This document shows positions 34,999 through 44,389 of a stretch of DNA of 64,000 nucleotides, piece by piece. Within the stretch, counting starts at the first letter, position 1. Every line of letters starts with the position of its first letter. The DNA is from Methylorubrum aminovorans (GTDB lineage Bacteria > Pseudomonadota > Alphaproteobacteria > Rhizobiales > Beijerinckiaceae), in contig NZ_BPRC01000012.1 of the NCBI RefSeq assembly GCF_022179725.1, forward strand, positions 124,001 to 188,000, read 5' to 3'. The notes beneath the pieces were generated by a model, which saw only the letters and a list, made by a program, of their open reading frames with translations, searched no databases and was not told the origin of the DNA. The position numbers were made by a program, and so were the translations under genes.

Positions 34999-37160
34999 CC
35001 ATCGAGATTAAGGGCACGAAGCCGGGCCGCGACGCGGCCGACGGGGCCGAGCGCTACGTCTCGCGCAGCGCCGATCGGCGCTCGGGCGCCCCCTATTACG
35101 CCGCCATCGCGGTCGCGGCCGTGGCGGCCTACCTCAAGTCCCTGTTTCTGCCCCGCGCGACCCTGGCGGAAGAGGTGGAGCCGGAGGCCGTGGCCGCCCG
35201 CGCCGACGCCCTGCGCCTCGTCCATTCCGAGGAGATCGCCGCGCCGGTCTCGGGAAAGGCCGCCGAGGCGCCGAGGCCGCTGGCCGAGCCGCCCTCCCCG
35301 GTTCTGCCATCCGGCATGTCCCTGTTCGACGACGGGCACGAACTGTTCTCGCGCGGGCTCCGTTTCGCAAAGCCCGACCCGCGTCCGGACCTCAGCGACT
35401 TCAAGGCGTCGCCGATCATCCCCCAGCCGATCAACGACAATGGCGGTTCCCTCGCCGCCGGATCGGGCGGGCGCGGCGGCGGGCAGACGAGCGGCAGCGG
35501 CCGGCCGCAGGACGCAGGCCGCCCGCAGCCGCAGGAGACCGGCGACGGGACGCAGTCGCCCCCCGGGCCGAACGGAGAGGACAAGGGCGACAAGCCGGAT
35601 CAAGGGACTGACGGGCAAGGTGGATCAAACCCGCAAGGGCCTACCCCACCGGAAGGCGGTGTCCGGGTGCCCCCCGGTTCGACACCGGGCGGCGATCCCC
35701 CCTCCCCCGATCCGGCGACGCCTCCGCGTGGCCGGGATGACGGGGCGACCGCTCAACGCAACCGCGCGCCCGTCGTGAACGGCCCGGTCCAGCTCGGTGA
35801 CGTCGCGGGCTGCGCGCTCCTCACCATCGCCCTAAGCGATCTCCTGCGCGGCGCCAACGACCCGGACGGGGACGTACTCACCGTCCGCGACATCCGGGTC
35901 TCCTCCGGTACCGTGACGGCGGATGGGTCGGGCTGGGTGTTCGACGCCGACGCGCCCGGACCGGTCACGATCACCTACGCGGTGACGGACGGCGAGTTCT
36001 CGGTCGCCCGCACGGCCCATCTGACCGTCCTCGAACGGGCCCTGATCGGCGGCACCGACGGCGACGACCTCATTCTCGGCTCGCCCTGCGCGGACGACAT
36101 CGCGGCCGGCGAAGGCGACGACAACGTCGATGCACGGGGCGGCGACGACCTCGTCGAGGCCGGCAGCGGCAGCGACCACGTGATCGCTGGGGGCGGGGCC
36201 GACACGGTCTTGGCCGGCGCGGGCGACGACGTCGTGTTCGCAGGCACCGGCGCGGATATCGTCTGGGGCGGCGCGGGTCACGACCGCCTGTTCGGTGAGG
36301 CGGGTGACGACCTCCTGTTCGGTGAGGCAGGGAACGACCTGCTCGACGGCGGCGAGGGACGCGACATCCTGGATGGGGGCGACGGCGACGATCTCGTCCT
36401 CGGCGGCGCGGGCGACGACCGCCTCTACGGTGCTGCGGGCGACGACGATATGTCCGGCGGCACCGGCGCGGACGTGCTCGTCGGCGATGCGGGCAATGAC
36501 CGACTGCAGGGCGGCGACGGGGCGGACGTGATCTCGGACGGTGCCGGGCGGGACGTCGTCCTGGGCGGAGAGGGCGACGACCTTATCGTCCTCGTCCTCG
36601 ACGGTCAGGAGGACGCTCTCGACGGCGGTTCGGGGCGGGACACGCTCGATCTCTCGGACGCCACGGTCGATCTCGTGGTCGACCTGATCAGCGAGACCGT
36701 GTCCGCTGGGGAGCTTGGCCTCGACCGGATCGCCTCGGTCGAAGCGATCATCGCCGGATCGGGGGACGACCGCTTCGTGGTCGGCGAGCGGGATCTCGTG
36801 CTCACCGGCGGTTCCGGGCGCGACGTGTTCGCGTTCGCCGCGCCTATCGAGCCTCGAGACGACACCCAAGTCGTGCAGATCACCGATTTCTCGGTCGGGG
36901 ATTACATCGACCTCGTCCGCTACGCCCTGTTCACGGACACCGCGGCCGGTCGCCCGCTCGCCGATTCGCTGCAGGGCGGGAGCGATGCGCCGACCGGAAT
37001 CCTGTGCCGGTTCGATCGGTTCGAAGGCCGGGACTGCACGCTCGTCTCGGCCGACCTCGACCATGACGACACCTTTGAGACCACCGTCGTTCTGGATGGC
37101 GAGCACGCGCTGCGGTTCACCCCGGTGCCGTTCACAGAACCGCCGACGACCCACCCCTGA
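34995..37160 (+). CDS. Membrane-anchored RTX protein with disordered stalk, companion of the secretion operon
   Basis: A 721-aa protein. Residues 34-52 form one membrane helix (AAIAVAAVAAYLKSLFL), followed by an acidic segment, a long Gly/Pro/Gln-rich disordered stalk (about 150-255), a cadherin-like/VCBS module (about 258-345, APVVNG to AHLTVL), at least 15 RTX repeats (about 350-540) and a compact C-terminal domain with two cysteines (in ILCRFDR and GRDCTLV). Its start overlaps the ABC gene stop (ATGA) and the HlyD gene follows 22 nt later, so it is an integral part of the exporter operon, an unusual place for an RTX protein. It could be a second cargo, a surface anchor or a calcium-dependent partner of the peroxidase. 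Function unknown. Confidence 0.82.
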   Translation: MTIEIKGTKPGRDAADGAERYVSRSADRRSGAPYYAAIAVAAVAAYLKSLFLPRATLAEEVEPEAVAARADALRLVHSEEIAAPVSGKAAEAPRPLAEPPSPVLPSGMSLFDDGHELFSRGLRFAKPDPRPDLSDFKASPIIPQPINDNGGSLAAGSGGRGGGQTSGSGRPQDAGRPQPQETGDGTQSPPGPNGEDKGDKPDQGTDGQGGSNPQGPTPPEGGVRVPPGSTPGGDPPSPDPATPPRGRDDGATAQRNRAPVVNGPVQLGDVAGCALLTIALSDLLRGANDPDGDVLTVRDIRVSSGTVTADGSGWVFDADAPGPVTITYAVTDGEFSVARTAHLTVLERALIGGTDGDDLILGSPCADDIAAGEGDDNVDARGGDDLVEAGSGSDHVIAGGGADTVLAGAGDDVVFAGTGADIVWGGAGHDRLFGEAGDDLLFGEAGNDLLDGGEGRDILDGGDGDDLVLGGAGDDRLYGAAGDDDMSGGTGADVLVGDAGNDRLQGGDGADVISDGAGRDVVLGGEGDDLIVLVLDGQEDALDGGSGRDTLDLSDATVDLVVDLISETVSAGELGLDRIASVEAIIAGSGDDRFVVGERDLVLTGGSGRDVFAFAAPIEPRDDTQVVQITDFSVGDYIDLVRYALFTDTAAGRPLADSLQGGSDAPTGILCRFDRFEGRDCTLVSADLDHDDTFETTVVLDGEHALRFTPVPFTEPPTTHP
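36045..36570 (+). repeat. RTX nonapeptide repeats in the companion protein
   Basis: At least 15 near-consecutive GGxGxDxxx units, for example GGAGHDRLF, GEAGDDLLF and GEAGNDLLD. This is the most regular RTX block in the window and implies a calcium-folded beta roll. Confidence 0.88.
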
Positions 37161-37182
37161 GATCGAAAGACGGAGAAGGACC

Positions 37183-38529
37183 ATGCCTGCATCTCCCGAT
37201 CGGACGCCCCGCCCCTTGAGGCGGCACGATCCGCAATCCCGCGCGGACCTCGCATTCTCGGTCGGTCCTCGCATTGTCGCGGGCTTCATCTTCGGCGTGG
37301 CCCTCGTCGGCGGCGTCGGCGGATGGGCCGCCACCACTGATCTCAGCGGCGCGATCCTCGCCTCCGGGACCGTCGCGGTCGATCAGCGGGCCAAGTCCGT
37401 GCAGCACCGCGACGGCGGCGTGGTCGGCGAGATCCTTGTGCGCGACGGACAGCCGGTCACGGCCAACCAAGTGCTGCTCAGGATCGACGACGCGCAGACC
37501 CGCGCCGAACTTGCGATCGTCAAGGGCCAACTGGTGGAACTCGCCGCCAAGAAGGCCCGGCTCCTGGCGGAGCGCGACGGGCAGCGCGAGGTGAGTTTCC
37601 CGCAGGCTCTGCTTCGTCCGGATGTCGAGGTGCAGTCGATCCTGGAGGGCGAGCTCCGGCTGTTCCGCGGCAATCTTGCCAGTCGCGACAGCCAGCGCCA
37701 GCAACTCGAACTCCAGATCGGGCAGATTGCCGAGGAGATCGCCGGCCTGACGAAGCAGCGCGACGCCAAGAGAGACGAACTGACCGTCCTCACCCACGAG
37801 CACGGCAAGCTTTCGACCCTTGTCGAAAAGCAACTCTACGAGAGTTCCCGCTTCCTCCCGATCACCCGCGACAAGCACCGCCTCGCCGGCGAGCAAGGAT
37901 CGCTGGAGGCCTCGATCGCGCGGGCCAAGACGCGGACGAGCGAGATCCGCGTCCAAATCATCGCGATCGGCGACACCGCACGGACCGAGGCGCAGCGCGA
38001 ACTCAGTCAGGTCGATGCCAAGGCGGCGGAGCTGAGCAACCGCCGCGTGGCGCTGGAGGACCGCCTGACTCGTACGGAGATCCGTGCCCCCGTCACCGGT
38101 GTCCTGCACGAGTTGAAGACCTTCACGGTCGGCGGCGTCGTCACCCCCGCCGACATCCTAGCGACCGTGGTGCCCGAGGATGCGCGGCTCAGGATCGAGA
38201 TCCGAATCCCGCCGACCAGCATCGACCAGACCGGCGTCGGCCGCGCGGCCCGGGTCCGCTTCACGGCCTTCAGTCAGCGCACGACACCGGAACTCAAGGG
38301 GGTGCTGACCTACGTCTCGCCCTCAACGACGAAGGGCCCACGGGACGAGGCGTTCTATGTCGGACATATCGAACTCCAAGATGGGGAGCTCGAGCGATTA
38401 GGAGGCTCCAGCCGCCTCGTACCCGGAATGCCGGTCGAGGTTCAGGTCGCGACAGATGAGCGGACGGCGATGTCTTATCTCATCAAACCGCTGCAAGATC
38501 AGTTTAGTCGCGCATTCCGTGAGCGATAG
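37183..38529 (+). CDS. HlyD-family type I secretion periplasmic adaptor
   Basis: A 448-aa adaptor with a short cytoplasmic N-terminus, one membrane helix (about residues 28-50), a lipoyl/barrel half (QHRDGGVVGEILVRDGQPV), a long coiled-coil hairpin (about 95-280) and the second half with RAPVTGVLHELKTFTVGGVV. This is the usual HlyD/PrtE length and layout. It bridges the ABC exporter and a TolC-type channel. AGAAGGA precedes ATG 37183; the longer frame overlaps the RTX companion gene and is not used. It is the last gene of the peroxidase/exporter operon. Confidence 0.92.
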   Translation: MPASPDRTPRPLRRHDPQSRADLAFSVGPRIVAGFIFGVALVGGVGGWAATTDLSGAILASGTVAVDQRAKSVQHRDGGVVGEILVRDGQPVTANQVLLRIDDAQTRAELAIVKGQLVELAAKKARLLAERDGQREVSFPQALLRPDVEVQSILEGELRLFRGNLASRDSQRQQLELQIGQIAEEIAGLTKQRDAKRDELTVLTHEHGKLSTLVEKQLYESSRFLPITRDKHRLAGEQGSLEASIARAKTRTSEIRVQIIAIGDTARTEAQRELSQVDAKAAELSNRRVALEDRLTRTEIRAPVTGVLHELKTFTVGGVVTPADILATVVPEDARLRIEIRIPPTSIDQTGVGRAARVRFTAFSQRTTPELKGVLTYVSPSTTKGPRDEAFYVGHIELQDGELERLGGSSRLVPGMPVEVQVATDERTAMSYLIKPLQDQFSRAFRER

Positions 38530-38651
38530 GTCCGATTTCAACTCAAAATCCCGATTTCACCTCCTAGCCCTCGGCACTCTGTAGCTTGGCCGGATACTCC
38601 TAAATTTCCACGCTTAGTAACCAAGGCATAGTACGAACTATTGATGCTCAT

Positions 38652-39239
38652 ATGAGAGCCGTGATATCTATCGAACGTGGCGCTGCTTGGGAGGCGGCAG
38701 TGGAACAGGTAGTGACGGCTTCACGCGGTGATTTCGGCAGTTCACCGATCCCTTTGGATCGTGAAATATTCATGGATCTCGTGGTGACGACCATGGGGTC
38801 CCTGTTCGAGGAGACGGTCGGATCCAGCGAGGCGGGAGGCTTCATCAGTTTGGTCGGGCTCGCCGTCGGAGAGAAAATTCAGACGGCATACCTTGCGTCG
38901 AACGGCGCGAGCCAACTCGATCGGAAGGGCATGATCGAAGCCCTGCTCGACATGAAGCGGCGAATCGGCAGCGACTTCTACGTCGTAGAGGAATCGGAGC
39001 AGCGCATCGTTCTCGGAAACAAGCGCTGCCCGTTCGGAGAGTTGGCGAAGAAATGTCCTTCGCTGTGCATGCTGACGGCGAACGTGTGTGGGCATCTGGC
39101 CGCGGAGAGTCAGGGATATGCACGAGTCGATCTCCCCGAGACCATCGCCGCGGGGGCGTCCGAGTGCCGGATCGTCATCAACCTCGAACCTGATCCATCC
39201 GGCGGCGGGCGGCGATATCACCGGCGAGCCTGGGCCTGA
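38652..39239 (+). CDS. MetOD1-type (methanogen output domain 1) sensory protein
   Basis: A 195-aa soluble protein. The C-terminal half has the cysteine pattern CPFGELAKKCPSLCMLTANVCG (Cys at about residues 126, 135, 139, 146) followed by ESQGYARVDLPETIAAGASECRIVINL, which fits methanogen output domain 1, a relative of the 4-vinyl-reductase (V4R) ligand-binding fold. The cysteines could bind a metal or report redox state. The histidine kinase gene starts inside this gene (122-nt overlap), so the two are tightly coupled and this protein probably senses for that kinase. An AT-rich promoter stretch lies upstream. Confidence 0.75.
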   Translation: MRAVISIERGAAWEAAVEQVVTASRGDFGSSPIPLDREIFMDLVVTTMGSLFEETVGSSEAGGFISLVGLAVGEKIQTAYLASNGASQLDRKGMIEALLDMKRRIGSDFYVVEESEQRIVLGNKRCPFGELAKKCPSLCMLTANVCGHLAAESQGYARVDLPETIAAGASECRIVINLEPDPSGGGRRYHRRAWA

Positions 39240-40410
39240 GGCCGATTTCGCCGCGCTGTTCGCCTTCGTTGCGGACCCCCTGATCCTCGTGCGCCGGTTC
39301 GGATTGGTGGAGGATGCCAACCCGGCCGCGTTCGACCGGGTGCCGGATCTCGCTATCGGCCTTCCCCTGCCGGTCGAGCAGACGCAGCGCGAGCGGATGG
39401 GCCGCTACCTCGACCTGTGCTCGCGGACCGAGAATCCCGTTCCCGGTGCGCTGTTCGTCCGCGACGGAGTCGAGGGCTTCAGCCGTCATCCGTGCCGGGG
39501 CGCGCGCATCGTCCTGCGCGCGTACAATGAAGAGCCGCTCGTCCTGCTGCATCTCACGCCCACCGGCCTGGAAGGCCGGCTCGGCCTCCTCACCGATCGG
39601 CTGAACGATGCCCGGCGCGTGATGCAGGAGCGGAAGCGGCGTGAAATCGAGATGCAGGCGCTCCTGGCCGAGCGCAGCCGATTGCTGGCCCATCTTGAGG
39701 AGGATGCGCAGGCACGCCAGCGCGCCGAGGCCGAGCGGGACGCCGTTCTATCCAAGCTCTATCGAGCCGGACAGGACGAGCGGCGGCGCCTCGCGCGCGA
39801 CCTCCACGATCATGCCGGCCAGCAGCTCGTGACGCTGACCTTCGGCCTGAGAAAGATCGCCTCGCGCCTGTCCTGCCCGACGGCGCTCCATGAGGTGGAG
39901 CAACTCCTGCGACACACCCAGGACATCGGACAATCGCTCCGGCGAGTGACCCTCGAACTCCGGCCGGCGGCCCTTGAGGAGTTCGGCCTCATCACTGCGT
40001 TGCGGTCGCTGGTGGAGGAATGGAACCGGGTCACCGAGATCGTGACCGAGTTCCAGATCGTCGGCCAGGAAGGCGATCTTCCGCTCGAGACGGCCGTCAC
40101 GCTCTATCGCCTGGCGCAGGAGGCGCTGACGAATGTGGCCAAGCATGCGGGGCCGGGCGTCGCCGTCTCGGTCGTGCTGCGGTTCAGCGCCTTACAGGTC
40201 ACGCTGACGATCGACGATAACGGCGGGGGATTCAGAGCCGACGAGGCTTTGACGAGCCATCTCGTCTCCCAGGGCAAGCTCGGCCTGCTCGGCATGCGTG
40301 AACGACTGTCGCTGGTCGACGGCACCTTGAACATCGAGTCCGCCCCCGGTCAGGGCACGAGCATCGTTGCGCGAGTCTACCGCTCCCCTGAGGGGCGCGG
40401 CGATGCCTAG
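39118..40410 (+). CDS. NarL-family sensor histidine kinase (HisKA_3)
   Basis: A 430-aa cytoplasmic kinase. An N-terminal PAS-like domain (about residues 45-165) is followed by a coiled coil (about 170-225), a HisKA_3 domain with the phospho-acceptor His in RRRLARDLHDHAGQQL, and a HATPase domain (N box EALTNVAKHA, G boxes DDNGGGF and GKLGLLGMRER). ATG 39118 has CAGGG close upstream; only a GTG ten codons earlier competes. The start lies 122 nt inside the MetOD1 gene in another frame, and the end overlaps the response regulator by 8 nt. It should phosphorylate that regulator in response to the MetOD1 signal. Confidence 0.87.
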   Translation: MHESISPRPSPRGRPSAGSSSTSNLIHPAAGGDITGEPGPEADFAALFAFVADPLILVRRFGLVEDANPAAFDRVPDLAIGLPLPVEQTQRERMGRYLDLCSRTENPVPGALFVRDGVEGFSRHPCRGARIVLRAYNEEPLVLLHLTPTGLEGRLGLLTDRLNDARRVMQERKRREIEMQALLAERSRLLAHLEEDAQARQRAEAERDAVLSKLYRAGQDERRRLARDLHDHAGQQLVTLTFGLRKIASRLSCPTALHEVEQLLRHTQDIGQSLRRVTLELRPAALEEFGLITALRSLVEEWNRVTEIVTEFQIVGQEGDLPLETAVTLYRLAQEALTNVAKHAGPGVAVSVVLRFSALQVTLTIDDNGGGFRADEALTSHLVSQGKLGLLGMRERLSLVDGTLNIESAPGQGTSIVARVYRSPEGRGDA

Positions 40411-41071
40411 CCCGCTGATCCAGGTCGTGCTGGCGGACGATCATCCGGTCTTCCGTCACGGGGTGAAGAGCCTGATCGCCGATTCCGGCGAGATCGTCGT
40501 CGTGGCATCCGTCGAGACGGGAGCAGCCGCCTATCGGGCGATCGTCCAGCATGAGCCGGACGTTGCCGTCCTCGACATCAACATGCCGGAGATGAACGGC
40601 GTGACGGTCGTGCGCAATCTCCTCAAGTCCGGAAGCCGCACCCGAGCTATCATGCTGAGCGTCTACGAGAGCCGGGTCTACGTGGATCAATCCTTCGAGG
40701 CGGGCGCGCGCGGCTATGTTCTCAAACGCTCGGCCTTCCAGAACATCGCCAGCGCGGTGCGGGCGGTGCACGAAGGTGGCATCTATCTTGATCCGGCGCT
40801 GCCGGAACGCACCGTTCCGCATCGCCTGCTGCATGCCAGCGTCGATGAGTCGGCGAGTTCGACCCTGAGCGAGCGTGAGAAGGACATCCTCCGATTCGTC
40901 GCCTTCGGCTTCACGAGCAAGGAAGTCGCCGACCGACTCGGAGCGACCCCTAAGGCGATCGAGACCCAGAAGGCCCGGGCCTGTCTGAAGCTCGGCCTGA
41001 CGAGCCGGGCGCAGATCGTCCAGTTCGCCATTCTCCAGGGCTGGCTGCACGGAGAAATCCCCGTCCGCTGA
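40403..41071 (+). CDS. NarL/FixJ-type LuxR response regulator
   Basis: A 222-aa regulator: receiver domain with acidic pair DD (ADDHPVF), phospho-acceptor Asp in VLDINMPEMNG (about residue 54) and the conserved Lys in YVLKRS (about residue 107), then a LuxR helix-turn-helix (about residues 150-210, LSEREKDILRFVAFGFTSKE). GAGGGG lies before ATG 40403, which overlaps the kinase gene by 8 nt. It is the output of the MetOD1/kinase module. The peroxidase/exporter operon just upstream is the obvious candidate target, though the sequence does not prove it. Confidence 0.9.
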   Translation: MPSPLIQVVLADDHPVFRHGVKSLIADSGEIVVVASVETGAAAYRAIVQHEPDVAVLDINMPEMNGVTVVRNLLKSGSRTRAIMLSVYESRVYVDQSFEAGARGYVLKRSAFQNIASAVRAVHEGGIYLDPALPERTVPHRLLHASVDESASSTLSEREKDILRFVAFGFTSKEVADRLGATPKAIETQKARACLKLGLTSRAQIVQFAILQGWLHGEIPVR

Positions 41072-41367
41072 AGCGTTCTCTCCGGAGGCCGCGGGGTAGC
41101 GTCACGCAGAGTCGCTTCGGTTTGCCGGGAAGTGTCGCCGCCCATACAGGCAAAATCGCCCGAGGTTCACCTTGGAAGAACGATACGTCGAGCGTTTCGA
41201 CGAACGATGACCCGGCGGTTGTCGAACGGTGGGATCTTCTCCATCCGACAACCGCCGGTCCTCGAACAACCCCTTTCCCGATACGCGAGGCGCCACCTTC
41301 TTCGTTCAGGCGCGCCGCGCGATCTTCTTAGCGGCGCGCCTGAACGTACCGCTCCTTCAGGGTCTGG
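41072..41367. other. Intergenic region between convergent LuxR regulator and fdh1A
   Basis: About 300 bases with no supported gene; short frames on both strands lack codon bias. It contains one strong hairpin at 41303-41346. Confidence 0.5.
41303..41346. terminator. Perfect 16-bp hairpin downstream of fdh1A
   Basis: CGTTCAGGCGCGCCGC (41303-41318), a 12-nt loop and GCGGCGCGCCTGAACG (41331-41346) pair without a mismatch. It lies 22 nt after the fdh1A stop codon on the minus strand and 230 nt after the convergent response regulator. There is no T-run. It is likely the end of the fdh1 transcript. Confidence 0.7.
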
Positions 41368-44337
41368 TCACTCGGCTGCCATTGGTGCGGCCTCCACAGG
41401 GGCGACGCGCGCGGCGCAGAACTTGAACTCCGGGATCTTGCCGAGCGGGTCGAGGGCCGGGTTGGTCAGGAGGTTGGCGGCGGCCTCGGCGTAGCAGAAG
41501 GGCATGAAGATCATGCCCGCCGGCACGTCGCGGTCGGAGCGGACCTTCAACTCGACGGCACCGCGGCGCGTCTCCAGCCGCATCGCACCGCCGGGACGCA
41601 AGCCCAGGCGATAGAGCTCCTTCGGGGCCATGAAGGCCACAGCCTCGGGCTCCAGCGCATCGAGCACACCCGCGCGCCGGGTCATCGAACCGGTGTGCCA
41701 GTGCTCCAGCACGCGGCCGGTGGAGAGCACCATCGGGAACTCGGCGTCCGGCACCTCGTCCGGCGGCACGATCGCCGCGGGGACGATCTTGGCGCGCCCG
41801 CTCTCGGTGGGGAAGCCGGCGTAGAAGATGATCTCGTTGCCGGGCCGGTCCGGAGCATCGACCGGGTAGGTCACCGCCCCCTCGCGCTCCAGGCGCTCCC
41901 AGGTGATGTTGTTCAAGGACGGCATCACCTGGGCCATCTCGGCGAAGATGTCGGCCGGGCCGCCGTAGTTCCAGTCGAGATCGAGGCGCTTGGCCAGCTC
42001 CTGAATGATCCACCAATCCTGGCGCGCGTCGCCGGGGGGCGCGACCACCGGCTGGGCGATTTGCACGCGACGGTCGGTGTTGGTGAAGGTGCCGGCCTTC
42101 TCGGCGAAGGCGGAAGCCGGCAGCACCACGTCGGCGTGGAAGGCGGTCTCGGTCAGGAACAGGTCCTGCACCACGAGGTGGTCGAGCATCGCCAACGCGT
42201 GGCGGGCGTGGTTGAGGTCCGGATCGGACATCGCCGGGTTCTCACCTTCGACGAACATGCCCTTGATCTCGCCCGCGTGGATCGCACGCATGATCTCGAC
42301 GACCGTGAGGCCCTTCTGCGGATCGAGCTTCTGTCCCCAGAACTCCTCGAACAGTTCGCGCACCGCATCCTTCTCGACCGACTGATAGTCCGGATAGACC
42401 ATCGGGATCAGGCCGGCGTCGGAGGCGCCCTGGACGTTGTTCTGGCCGCGCAAGGGGTGCAGGCCGGTGCCCGGCCGGCCGATCTGGCCGGTGATCAGGG
42501 CGAGCGCGATCAGGCAGCGCGAGTTGTCGGTGCCGTGGACGTGCTGGCTGACGCCCATGCCCCAGAAGATGATCGAGGACTTGGCGCGGGCGTAGAGCCG
42601 GGCGACTTCGCGCAGGGTCTCGGCGTCGATGCCGCAGATCGGCGCCATCTTCTCCGGCGTAAAGTCGACGATCTTCTCCTTCAGCGCCTCGAAGTTCTCG
42701 GTGTAGCCCGCGATGTACTGCTCGTCGTAGAGGCCTTCCTCGACGATGACGTTGAGCATCGCGTTGAGCATCGCCACGTCGGTGCCGTTGCGGAACGCGA
42801 GGTGCTTGTGGGCGTGGCGCGACAGCGATTGGCGCCGCGGGTCCATGATGATCAGCTTGGCGCCGCGTTGCTTCACTGCGTTCTTGAGGAAGGTCGCGGC
42901 GACCGGGTGGTTCACGGTCGGGTTGGCGCCGATGACGATGATGACCTCGGCGTCGAGGGCCGCCGAGAAGGGCGCGGTGACGGCGCCCGAGTTCAGGCCC
43001 TCCATAAGGGCAGCCACCGACGAGGCATGGCACAGCCGCGTGCAGTGATCGACGTTGTTCGTACCGAAGCCGAGGCGCACGAGCTTCTGGAAGAGGTAAG
43101 CTTCCTCGTTCGAGCCCTTGGCCGAGCCGAAGCCGGCGAGCGCCTTGCGCCCGTCGGTGTCGCGGATCCGCTTGAGGCCACCGGCGGCGCGGTCGAGCGC
43201 TTCCTCCCAGGTCGCCTCGCGGAAGTGGGTCCAGGGGTTGGCCGGATCGACCTGATCGTTGGCGTCCTTGCCCACGTTCTCCAGGCGGATCAGCGGTACC
43301 GTCAGGCGGTGGGGGTGGTGGACGTAGTCGAACCCGAAGCGGCCCTTGACGCAGAGTCGGTTCTGGTTGGCCGGACCGTTGACACCCTCGGCGTAGACGA
43401 TCTTCTCGTCCTTGACCTTGTAGGAGACTTGGCAACCCACGCCGCAATAGGGGCAGAGCGACTTGACCTCGCGGTCGGGATAGACCGTCCGGGTCTGGTT
43501 CGCATCGAGATAGGCGGACGGCATCAGCGCGCCGGTCGGGCAGGCCTGGACGCACTCGCCGCAGGCGACGCAGGTCGAGGCACCCATCGGATCGTCGAAG
43601 TCGAACACGACCTTGGCGTCCGCCGAGCGGTAGGCCATGCCGATCACGTCGTTGACCTGAACCTCGCGGCAGGCACGGACGCAGAGATTGCACTGGATGC
43701 AGGCGTCGAGGTTGACGCTCATGGCCGGGTGGCTGACGTCGCTCGTCCAGCGCTCGGAGGCCGGGAAGCGGCTCTCGGAGACGTCGAGATAGTCGGCCTG
43801 CACCCAGAAATGGGATGAGGGATCGTGCGAGGTCGCGCGCTCGGGCTGGTCGGCCACGAGCAGTTCGAGCACCATGGCGCGGGCCTTGGTGGCGCGCTCG
43901 GTGGCCGATTTCACCTTCATGCCGACGGCGGGCGTGCGCTTGCACGAGGCGGCGAGCACGCGCTCGCCCTCGATCTCGACCATGCAGGCGCGGCAATTGC
44001 CGTCCGGACGGTAGCCGGGCTCAGGCTTGTGGCAGAGATGCGGGATATGGGTGCCGAGCCGCTTGGCGACGGCCCAGATCGTCTCGCCGGGTTGCGCCTC
44101 GACCTGCTGGCCGTCGAACTCGAAGGTGATGGTCGCGGGCGCGATCGGGCGATCCTTGATGCCGTAGAGGCCCGACGGCTCGGGCGCCGCCTGTCCGCCG
44201 GACTTGGCGCCCTGCGAGTAGGCGCCGCCGGCACTCGGTTGCGCGCCATTGGCCGGGCCGCCGGCATCCTGCCGGCCGTTGGCGCGGATTTCGGGCTGCT
44301 CGATCTTATTGCCGTGCTGTTCGGGGCCGTTGCTCAT
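41368..44337 (-). CDS. fdh1A: NAD-dependent formate dehydrogenase alpha subunit (tungsten/molybdenum bis-MGD)
   Basis: A 989-aa subunit that oxidises formate to CO2. Its order is a Gln/Gly-rich N-terminus (1-60), a [2Fe-2S] NuoG-like domain (about 68-145), two ferredoxin-type [4Fe-4S] clusters (CIQCNLCVRAC and CVACGECVQAC, about 210-270), a [4Fe-4S] cluster beside the cofactor (CPYCGVGC, about 300), and the molybdopterin domains with the probable metal-ligand Cys about 436 (motif CTRLCHASS), ending in the molydopterin dinucleotide-binding domain. Length and layout match M. extorquens Fdh1A, a tungsten enzyme that supplies NADH in methylotrophic growth. TGGAGCG precedes ATG 44337. It follows fdh1B by 52 nt in one operon. 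Confidence 0.95.
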   Translation of the reverse strand: MSNGPEQHGNKIEQPEIRANGRQDAGGPANGAQPSAGGAYSQGAKSGGQAAPEPSGLYGIKDRPIAPATITFEFDGQQVEAQPGETIWAVAKRLGTHIPHLCHKPEPGYRPDGNCRACMVEIEGERVLAASCKRTPAVGMKVKSATERATKARAMVLELLVADQPERATSHDPSSHFWVQADYLDVSESRFPASERWTSDVSHPAMSVNLDACIQCNLCVRACREVQVNDVIGMAYRSADAKVVFDFDDPMGASTCVACGECVQACPTGALMPSAYLDANQTRTVYPDREVKSLCPYCGVGCQVSYKVKDEKIVYAEGVNGPANQNRLCVKGRFGFDYVHHPHRLTVPLIRLENVGKDANDQVDPANPWTHFREATWEEALDRAAGGLKRIRDTDGRKALAGFGSAKGSNEEAYLFQKLVRLGFGTNNVDHCTRLCHASSVAALMEGLNSGAVTAPFSAALDAEVIIVIGANPTVNHPVAATFLKNAVKQRGAKLIIMDPRRQSLSRHAHKHLAFRNGTDVAMLNAMLNVIVEEGLYDEQYIAGYTENFEALKEKIVDFTPEKMAPICGIDAETLREVARLYARAKSSIIFWGMGVSQHVHGTDNSRCLIALALITGQIGRPGTGLHPLRGQNNVQGASDAGLIPMVYPDYQSVEKDAVRELFEEFWGQKLDPQKGLTVVEIMRAIHAGEIKGMFVEGENPAMSDPDLNHARHALAMLDHLVVQDLFLTETAFHADVVLPASAFAEKAGTFTNTDRRVQIAQPVVAPPGDARQDWWIIQELAKRLDLDWNYGGPADIFAEMAQVMPSLNNITWERLEREGAVTYPVDAPDRPGNEIIFYAGFPTESGRAKIVPAAIVPPDEVPDAEFPMVLSTGRVLEHWHTGSMTRRAGVLDALEPEAVAFMAPKELYRLGLRPGGAMRLETRRGAVELKVRSDRDVPAGMIFMPFCYAEAAANLLTNPALDPLGKIPEFKFCAARVAPVEAAPMAAE

Positions 44338-44389
44338 GCGTCCGCTCCAGGCTCTGGCATCTTGTGAGGAGTCATCGTCGGGCGTTGGC

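Noticed and set aside
26340..36570. Regular DNA repeats resembling a CRISPR array
   Set aside because: The periodicity is that of codons for GGxGxDxxx nonapeptides; there are no identical repeats separated by unique spacers.
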